Assembly: GCF_009765215.1 (NCBI RefSeq) | Contig: NZ_VLNV01000001.1 | Coordinates: 248,001-312,000, forward strand | Length of the DNA: 64,000 nt | Direction of reading: 5' to 3' | Source of the DNA: Lysobacter prati | GTDB lineage: Bacteria; Pseudomonadota; Gammaproteobacteria; Xanthomonadales; Xanthomonadaceae | Shown here: positions 56,386 to 64,000 of the stretch, piece after piece | How positions within the stretch are numbered: the stretch's first letter is position 1 | How the letters are laid out: each line of letters opens with the position of its first letter | Made by a program: the position numbers and the translations under genes | Notes under the pieces: model-generated | The model's input: only the letters and a program-made list of their open reading frames with translations | The model's database searches: none | Told to the model about the DNA's origin: nothing

Positions 56386-58479
56386 ATGGACGACCCGCGC
56401 TACGGGTATTTCCCGTACATCGACGGTATGCGTGCGCTGGCCGTGCTGTCGGTGATCGCATATCACATGGATTCGTCCTGGTTGCCAGGCGGGTTCACAG
56501 GCGTTGATGTCTTCTTCGTCATATCCGGATTCGTCGTCAGCGCCTCGATGGCGCGGTTCGACAATCCCAGGCTGCTGGAGTACCTGGGCCACTTCTATTC
56601 GCGACGCATCCGCCGAATAGCACCGGCGCTGATGGTCTGCCTGCTGGCCACCAGCGTCGCCAGCGCGCTGTTCATTCCGGCAGCGTGGCTCAGCGACACC
56701 AGCAATGCGGTCGGCCGCTGGGCGTTCCTGGGGCTGAGCAACTTCGTCCTGCTTCGCACCGATGGCGATTACTTCTCGCCCAAGGTCGAGTTCAATCCGT
56801 ATACCCATACCTGGTCACTGGGCGTGGAGGAACAGTTCTACCTGCTGTTCCCGCTGCTGTTCTTCGCCTGGGCGTTCGGGCGCCGCGGGCGCGCCGCCTC
56901 GATGGCGTTGTTCGCCGCGGGACTGCTTGCCTCGCTGGCGTACGCGGCATGGGTCTCAAGGGACCAGCCGGCGCTGGCGTTCTACATGCTGACCACGCGA
57001 TTCTGGGAACTGGCGTCGGGCGTGCTGCTGTTCCAGATCCTGGCGGTGTGGCGCGGGCGGGGACATGAGGCGGCGCAGGTGAGTCCATGGCCTGCCACGG
57101 TTGGTGCGACCTTGTCGTTGGCTGCGCTCGTCTACGGCCTCGCCACTGCCCGGCCGGGCCACGCTCCGTTCCCGGACGCCCTGTTGCCGGTGGCCGGCGC
57201 GTTGGGCCTGCTGGGATTCCTGCAGGTTGCCGCCGTTGCCGGTCCGCTGAGATGGCTGTTCGAAAACAAGGCCGCACAGTACGTCGGGCGCATCTCGTAC
57301 TCGCTCTACCTCTGGCACTGGCCCGTGTTCGTGCTGATGCGCTGGACTGTCGGCCTGGAGTCGGCAGCCATTCGCCTGGTTGCGCTGGCGCTGACGTTCG
57401 CGCTCGCTGCGATCTCGTACCGATTTGTCGAGACGCCGTTCCGTCGCGCCGAGGTCGTGCGCAATGCACCCAGGCTGGCCGTGGTGGGGATCGGCGTCGT
57501 AGTGATCCTTGTATGCATGACCGGTTACCGCAAGATCGGCCGGATGCAGCCGGAGTTGTCGCTGAGCGTGGTAGCCCGGCAGGCCGAGGACTGGTATCCG
57601 CAAGGCCGGGAAACGCGCCCCGAGCTGCCCGATTGTGCCGCGGTCGGCCACGTCGAGACGGTTGCCAATACCGAGCTGCGGGTGCTGTCGCCGACGTCGT
57701 GCAAGCGGCCCCCGCAAGGCGGGCGCTTGTTCGTGATTGGCGATTCACATGCCTCGGCCTACGCCGGCATGCTCAAACAGGTCGTCTTGCGCACTCAGCG
57801 GGATGTCTACATCTACACCCGGGCCGGCTGCTCGTTTGCCAGCCTGCAGCCGTGGCGTGACTATCAGGTTCCGCACTGCCAGGAGTTCGGTGTCTCGGCC
57901 CTGGCCGACGTAAAGTCTCGTGCACAGCCTGGCGATGTCGTCTTTCTGCCGGCGCTTCGGCTGCCCCGGTTCGCCGACCAGTGGATCAGCTTCCAACCCG
58001 ATGAAGTTCGCAACGCGGTGTTCGGCGAAACCGCCGTCGCCGGGCGCCAGGAGTCCGAACGCATCATCGGCGAGAGCCTGCGCCCGTTGGCCGAGCGGGG
58101 TATACGCGTGGTGTTCGAGGCGCCCAAGCCGCTCTTCCGTTCACCGCCTTACCGTTGCGCCGACTGGTTCAGCCAATCCAACCCGGCCTGCCGCGATGGC
58201 CTGACCATGGACCGCACCGAGATCGAAGCATTGCGCGAGCCGGTGATCGCCTCGTATCGCCGCATTGCCTCGCAACTCGTCGGCGTGAGTATCTGGGACC
58301 CGCTGCCTTTGCTGTGCCCCGGCAAGGTGTGCAATGTCAGCGATCACGGCCGTCCGCTCTTCTTCGACGGCGACCATCTGAGCGGCCATGGCAATCAGGT
58401 CCTGGTGCCCAGTTTCGTGGACTACCTGGGGGCGCTTGATCAGGTCGGTGCCAGCTCGGCTGGTCGGGCAGCGCAATAG
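56386..58479 (+). CDS. OafA-type acyltransferase with C-terminal SGNH domain
   Basis: A 697-residue membrane protein. Residues 1-390 are an acyltransferase-3 domain with about ten helices: YFPYIDGMRALAVLSVIAYH at the start (catalytic H21), then PGGFTGVDVFFVISGFVVS, and EEQFYLLFPLLF. Residues about 440-690 are a periplasmic SGNH domain with GDSHASAYAGML (S454) and DGDHLSGHG (D661, H664). This fused layout is that of OafA/YrhL-type enzymes that O-acetylate LPS O-antigen or other cell-surface glycans. The target is unknown, but ugd nearby supports a surface-polysaccharide role. Start ATG 56386 follows AAGGGGAAGGGG. Confidence 0.93.
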   Translation: MDDPRYGYFPYIDGMRALAVLSVIAYHMDSSWLPGGFTGVDVFFVISGFVVSASMARFDNPRLLEYLGHFYSRRIRRIAPALMVCLLATSVASALFIPAAWLSDTSNAVGRWAFLGLSNFVLLRTDGDYFSPKVEFNPYTHTWSLGVEEQFYLLFPLLFFAWAFGRRGRAASMALFAAGLLASLAYAAWVSRDQPALAFYMLTTRFWELASGVLLFQILAVWRGRGHEAAQVSPWPATVGATLSLAALVYGLATARPGHAPFPDALLPVAGALGLLGFLQVAAVAGPLRWLFENKAAQYVGRISYSLYLWHWPVFVLMRWTVGLESAAIRLVALALTFALAAISYRFVETPFRRAEVVRNAPRLAVVGIGVVVILVCMTGYRKIGRMQPELSLSVVARQAEDWYPQGRETRPELPDCAAVGHVETVANTELRVLSPTSCKRPPQGGRLFVIGDSHASAYAGMLKQVVLRTQRDVYIYTRAGCSFASLQPWRDYQVPHCQEFGVSALADVKSRAQPGDVVFLPALRLPRFADQWISFQPDEVRNAVFGETAVAGRQESERIIGESLRPLAERGIRVVFEAPKPLFRSPPYRCADWFSQSNPACRDGLTMDRTEIEALREPVIASYRRIASQLVGVSIWDPLPLLCPGKVCNVSDHGRPLFFDGDHLSGHGNQVLVPSFVDYLGALDQVGASSAGRAAQ

Positions 58480-58486
58480 CCGGATG

Positions 58487-58519
58487 AAGGCGCAGCAGGA
58501 TTGCCGTCCACTGCGCCTT
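58487..58519. terminator. Bidirectional hairpin between the OafA-type gene and metH
   Basis: AAGGCGCAG (58487-58495) pairs with CTGCGCCTT (58511-58519) over a 15-base loop, between convergent genes. Modest T-content follows on either side. Confidence 0.5.
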
Positions 58520-58523
58520 GGGC

Positions 58524-61207
<2,684 letters not shown>

Positions 61208-61211
<4 letters not shown>

Positions 61212-62335
61212 GCCGCCAGATCCTTGTCGACGTCACCGGCTTGCGCACGCTCGAGCGACGGCAGTACCCGCGGCGGATACGCAGCGATGGCTTCGGCGAT
61301 TGCGGCGATGTGTTCTGGCGTCGTGCCGCAGCAGCCGCCCACCAGGTTCAGCAGGCCGGCCTGGGCGAACTCGCCCAGCACGGCAGCCATGTCTTCCGGC
61401 GTTTCGTCGTAACCGCCGAAGGCGTTGGGAAGGCCCGCATTGGGGTGGGTGCTGACGTTGGCATCGGCGACCTGGGCGAGGACGTCCACGTGAGCTCGCA
61501 GGTCCTTCGCGCCGAGCGCGCAGTTGAGTCCGATCGCCAGCGGCTGCGAATGCCGCAGCGAGTACCAGAATGCTTCGGCGGTCTGGCCGGAAAGGGTGCG
61601 GCCGGAGGCATCGGTGATCGTGCCGGAGATCATCACCGGCAAACGGGCGCCTCGCGCGTCGAACGCTTCCTCGATCGCGAACAGAGCGGCCTTGGCGTTG
61701 AGCGTGTCGAACACCGTCTCGACCATCAGCACGTCGGCGCCACCGTCGATGAGCCCGTCGGCGGCCTCGCGGTAAGCCACGCGCAGTTCGTCGAAGGTGA
61801 TCGCGCGGAAGCCGGGACGGTTCACGTCGGGGCTGAGCGAGGCGGTGCGGCTGGTCGGCCCGAGCACGCCGATGACGAAGCGCGGGTGATCGGGGTTGGC
61901 AGCCTCGGCCGCATCGCAGGCGGCGCGGGCCAGGCGCGCACCGGATTCATTGAGCTCGCGTGCCAGGTGCTCCAGGCCGTAGTCGGCCAGCGACACCGTG
62001 GTGGAGTTGAAGGTGTTGGTCTCGATCAGGTCGGCGCCGGCATCCAGGTACTGCGAATGGATGGTGCGGATGATGTCCGGCTGTGTGAGCGTGAGCAGGT
62101 CGTTGTTGCCGCGCTGGTCGCGCGCGCAGCCGCAAGCGTCGCCGTGGACATGCTCCGACGCGGCGTAGGCGCGGTCGTAGCCGTGAGCGAAGCGCTCGCC
62201 GCGATAGGCGGCTTCGTCCAGCTCATGGCGCTGGATCATCGTGCCCATGGCGCCGTCGATGATCAGGATGCGCTCTGCCAGCCGCTGCTGCAGCGACTGG
62301 GCGCGGGTGGGGTTGAGCCAGGGGAGCGTGCTCAT
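61208..62335 (-). CDS. metH: Cobalamin-dependent methionine synthase, homocysteine-binding part
   Basis: A 375-residue protein equal to the first module of MetH. It carries the zinc-binding cysteines C272 ([11 protein letters not shown]) and C335/C336 ([11 protein letters not shown]), and the family segments [10 protein letters not shown] (26-34) and [12 protein letters not shown]. Homocysteine is activated by zinc here for methyl transfer from methylcobalamin held by the downstream gene product. The two proteins together give 1,270 residues versus 1,227 in one-piece E. coli MetH. The ATG at 62335 lies one base after the ArsR-type stop (TGA-G-ATG). The split is typical of this group as far as I recall. 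Confidence 0.95.
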
Positions 62336-62336
62336 C

Positions 62337-63323
62337 TCAGGGCTTCCTGCTTGCCTTTCTTGGTGCGGACTTGGGTTCTGGTGCGGCGGCATGGGCCGGC
62401 TTGCGCGCAATCAGTGCAATCACTTCGAAATGCGGAGGGCGACGTTCGCGGGTGACGGTTTCGCAACTGCCGATGTCGAAGCCGGCCTTGATGACAAACT
62501 TCGACAGGTCTTTCTCGCTGAATCCGAGATTGACGTGGCCATAGGCGCCGACGACGCCACGGTGTTCGTGCCGGGCCAGGCTGGTGAGCAGCAACCGGCC
62601 GCCCGGGCGCAGCACGCGGGCCGCCTCGGCCACCGCCTGCGCAGGATGCTCGGCATAGGTCAGCGCATGCATCAGCACGACCAGGTCGAAATGGGCGTCG
62701 GCGAAGGGCAGGGCGTGCATGTCTCCCTCGCGGACTTCGACATTCCTGAGCTTGCGCAGGCGTTCGGACGCTGCCAGGACGACCTTGGTGCTTGAGTCGA
62801 GACAGACGTAGCGGTGCGAGTGAGGCGCCAGCAGTTCGGCCAGCACGCCGTCGCCGGAGGCGATATCGAGCACGTCGCCGGGTTCGAGCAAAGGCAGGGC
62901 GGAACGGGCCAGGGCCTCCCAGGTGCGACCGGGCGAATAATGGCGTTCCATGTCGCCGGCTACCGAGTCGGCCCAGTTCTGTTCGGATGCTCGCGCGGCC
63001 AATACGTTGCTTACGCGCTCGGCGTCCTGGCGCAGCAGCGGATCGTCGCTTCCTTCACGCAGTGTTTGCCACAGTGCCTTCTGTGCCGAATCCAGCGAGG
63101 CGTCGTCGAAGCGGTAGTACGCCGACACGCCGGAGCGGCGATCGCGCACCAGCCCGGCTTCCTTGAGCTTGGCCAAATGGGTTGAAACGCGGGGCTGGGC
63201 GAGGCGGGTGATGGCCGACAACTCGGCGACCGTCAGTTCCTCGCGCTCCAACAGCGCCAGCAGACGCACGCGTGTGGCGTCGGCGAACACCTTCAGTCGC
63301 AGCGACCAGCCTTCCAGATCCAT
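62337..63323 (-). CDS. ArsR-family regulator fused to a SAM-dependent methyltransferase domain (SahR-like)
   Basis: A 328-residue fusion. Residues 8-75 are a winged helix of the ArsR family ([50 protein letters not shown]). Residues about 115-305 are a class I methyltransferase domain with SAM motif [12 protein letters not shown] (151-161) and motif [20 protein letters not shown]. It lacks the N-terminal metal-binding cysteines of metal sensors. Such fusions include SahR, which senses S-adenosylhomocysteine and controls methionine genes. It precedes the split metH by one base, and a TATCGC-N6-GCGATA repeat lies at its start. SAH sensing here is inference. Confidence 0.88.
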   Translation of the reverse strand: MDLEGWSLRLKVFADATRVRLLALLEREELTVAELSAITRLAQPRVSTHLAKLKEAGLVRDRRSGVSAYYRFDDASLDSAQKALWQTLREGSDDPLLRQDAERVSNVLAARASEQNWADSVAGDMERHYSPGRTWEALARSALPLLEPGDVLDIASGDGVLAELLAPHSHRYVCLDSSTKVVLAASERLRKLRNVEVREGDMHALPFADAHFDLVVLMHALTYAEHPAQAVAEAARVLRPGGRLLLTSLARHEHRGVVGAYGHVNLGFSEKDLSKFVIKAGFDIGSCETVTRERRPPHFEVIALIARKPAHAAAPEPKSAPRKASRKP

Positions 63324-63335
63324 GATGTATCAACC

Positions 63336-63353
63336 TATCGCGATATAGCGATA
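63336..63353. promoter_or_regulatory. Inverted repeat operator TATCGC-N6-GCGATA in front of the ArsR-fusion regulator
   Basis: TATCGCGATATAGCGATA is a near-perfect palindrome with six-base arms, 12 bases upstream of the regulator ATG. This is the size and position of an ArsR-type autoregulatory site. The transcript would carry regulator and both metH parts. Confidence 0.7.
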
Positions 63354-63447
63354 AGTGTCGCCCGCAAGGCCCCAAGGGTCAAGTCTCAGCGCGTAATTGG
63401 CGCCGGCGTCGCGGGTCTGTGGCCGGCAGCCAGCGCTTTTGCCCTAG

Positions 63448-63484
63448 CCCCTTAGTTAGGGGCGGTTTCCGCCGCAGGCGGAAA
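63448..63484. repeat. Two tandem short hairpins upstream of the acyl-CoA dehydrogenase
   Basis: CCCCT-TAGTT-AGGGG (63448-63462) and TTTCCGCC-GCA-GGCGGAAA (63466-63484, perfect 8-bp stem). They lie in the 278-base divergent gap between the ArsR fusion and the acyl-CoA dehydrogenase. Their role is unclear; they could be a REP-type pair or a small terminator. Confidence 0.5.
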
Positions 63485-63601
63485 AGGGCGGGTATGGCGC
63501 TGCGCAACAACCTCGGGCCTGCCATTCCTGCACGAGACAGCTACAATTCGCATCTGCAGTGCGCAAAAGCAGCCCCTTACCAAAAGCCCGAGGTATCCGA
63601 C

Positions 63602-64000
63602 GTGGATTTTCGCTTCACTGAAGAGCAGTTGATGATCCAGGATGTGGCCCGCCGCATCGCCCAGGAAAAGATTGCTCCCAGCGCAGAGCACCACGACCAG
63701 ACGGGTGAGTTCCCGCTGGCGAACATCCGCACCCTCGGCGAGAACGGCCTGATGGGCATCGAGGTGCCGGCCGAGTACGGCGGCGCCGGAATGGACCCGA
63801 TCAGCTACGTGCTGGCGATGATCGAGATCGCCGCCGGCGACGCTGCTCACTCGACGATTGTTTCCGTCAACAATTCGCTGTTCTGCAACGGCATCCTCAA
63901 GTTCGGCACCGAAGACCAGAAGCAGCTGTACGTACGCGCGATTGCCGAAGGCCGCGAGATCGGTGCCTTCGCGCTGACCGAGCCGCAGTCGGGCTCCGAC
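63602..64000 (+). CDS. Acyl-CoA dehydrogenase (N-terminal fragment)
   Basis: The window end cuts this gene after about 133 residues of an expected 380. The frame reads DFRFTEEQLMIQDVARRIAQ, NIRTLGENGLMGIEVPAEYG and ends at EIGAFALTEPQSGSD, which is the acyl-CoA dehydrogenase family N-terminal helical domain and start of the beta-domain FAD/substrate motif. Start GTG 63602 follows GAGGTATCC. The enzyme dehydrogenates acyl-CoA using FAD and passes electrons to an electron-transfer flavoprotein. Chain length specificity cannot be read from this part. Confidence 0.92.
   Translation, partial: MDFRFTEEQLMIQDVARRIAQEKIAPSAEHHDQTGEFPLANIRTLGENGLMGIEVPAEYGGAGMDPISYVLAMIEIAAGDAAHSTIVSVNNSLFCNGILKFGTEDQKQLYVRAIAEGREIGAFALTEPQSGSD

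Noticed and set aside
63452-63850. A 132-residue minus-strand frame at the window end
   Set aside because: It is antisense to the acyl-CoA dehydrogenase and lacks any recognisable domain.

Overview
The window is a high-GC, densely coded chromosomal segment of a gammaproteobacterium. Gene content points to the Xanthomonadaceae (Lysobacter/Luteimonas/Xanthomonas type): DUF3011 secreted proteins, a methionine synthase split into two genes, an SMC-ZipA-LigA-EpmA block, a YtrA-type GntR/ABC operon, a YfhM/PBP1C pair, and dispersed REP hairpins of the CGTCATCCCGGCGAA type. Almost everything is core metabolism or envelope biology. I see no prophage, transposase, CRISPR array, rRNA or tRNA.

Layout. 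1-2.9 kb: the truncated N-terminus of an RND efflux pump divergent from an AraC regulator, two small proteins, and a decayed VOC-gene remnant. 2.9-7.5 kb: a sugar block on the minus strand (family 1 beta-glucosidase, glucokinase, 6-phosphogluconolactonase) divergent from a UgpC/MsmK-type sugar ABC ATPase, with a LacI-type operator between them. 7.5-15.6 kb: smc, zipA, ligA and epmA (chromosome partition, division, DNA ligation, EF-P modification). 15.7-18.5 kb: two secreted triple-repeat DUF3011 proteins, then mtnA. 18.5-21.8 kb: a repeat-rich gap with a nested cruciform element, then gyrA and its terminator. 21.8-30.5 kb: a heptosyltransferase-like gene divergent from a large alpha-2-macroglobulin lipoprotein (yfhM) followed by pbpC. 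30.4-35.1 kb: peroxiredoxin, CbpA, PilH-like regulator, AcuI-type reductase, LOG protein and an LCMT-type methyltransferase. 35.2-40.9 kb: the sucA-sucB-lpd operon. 41.1-43.7 kb: a translationally coupled VOC/RoxA/GNAT operon. 43.8-46.8 kb: purB divergent from fumC. 46.8-51.2 kb: a six-gene minus-strand operon (membrane protein, GntR, ABC ATPase, permease, GIN/DUF4097 protein, lipoprotein) with a palindromic operator. 51.3-54 kb: periplasmic glutathione peroxidase and two FKBP isomerases. 54-58.5 kb: ugd, slyX, DUF2058 and an OafA-type acyltransferase. 58.5-63.4 kb: an ArsR-methyltransferase fusion regulator and the two-piece metH. 63.6 kb to the end: the start of an acyl-CoA dehydrogenase.

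The two most informative regulatory observations are (i) the ArsR/SAM-methyltransferase regulator with an inverted repeat at its start codon, one base upstream of split metH, which suggests SAH- or SAM-responsive control of methionine synthesis, and (ii) the GGTG-N16-CACC palindrome in front of the GntR/ABC/GIN operon. Functions are assigned from recognised motifs and family resemblance read by eye; no database search was run.
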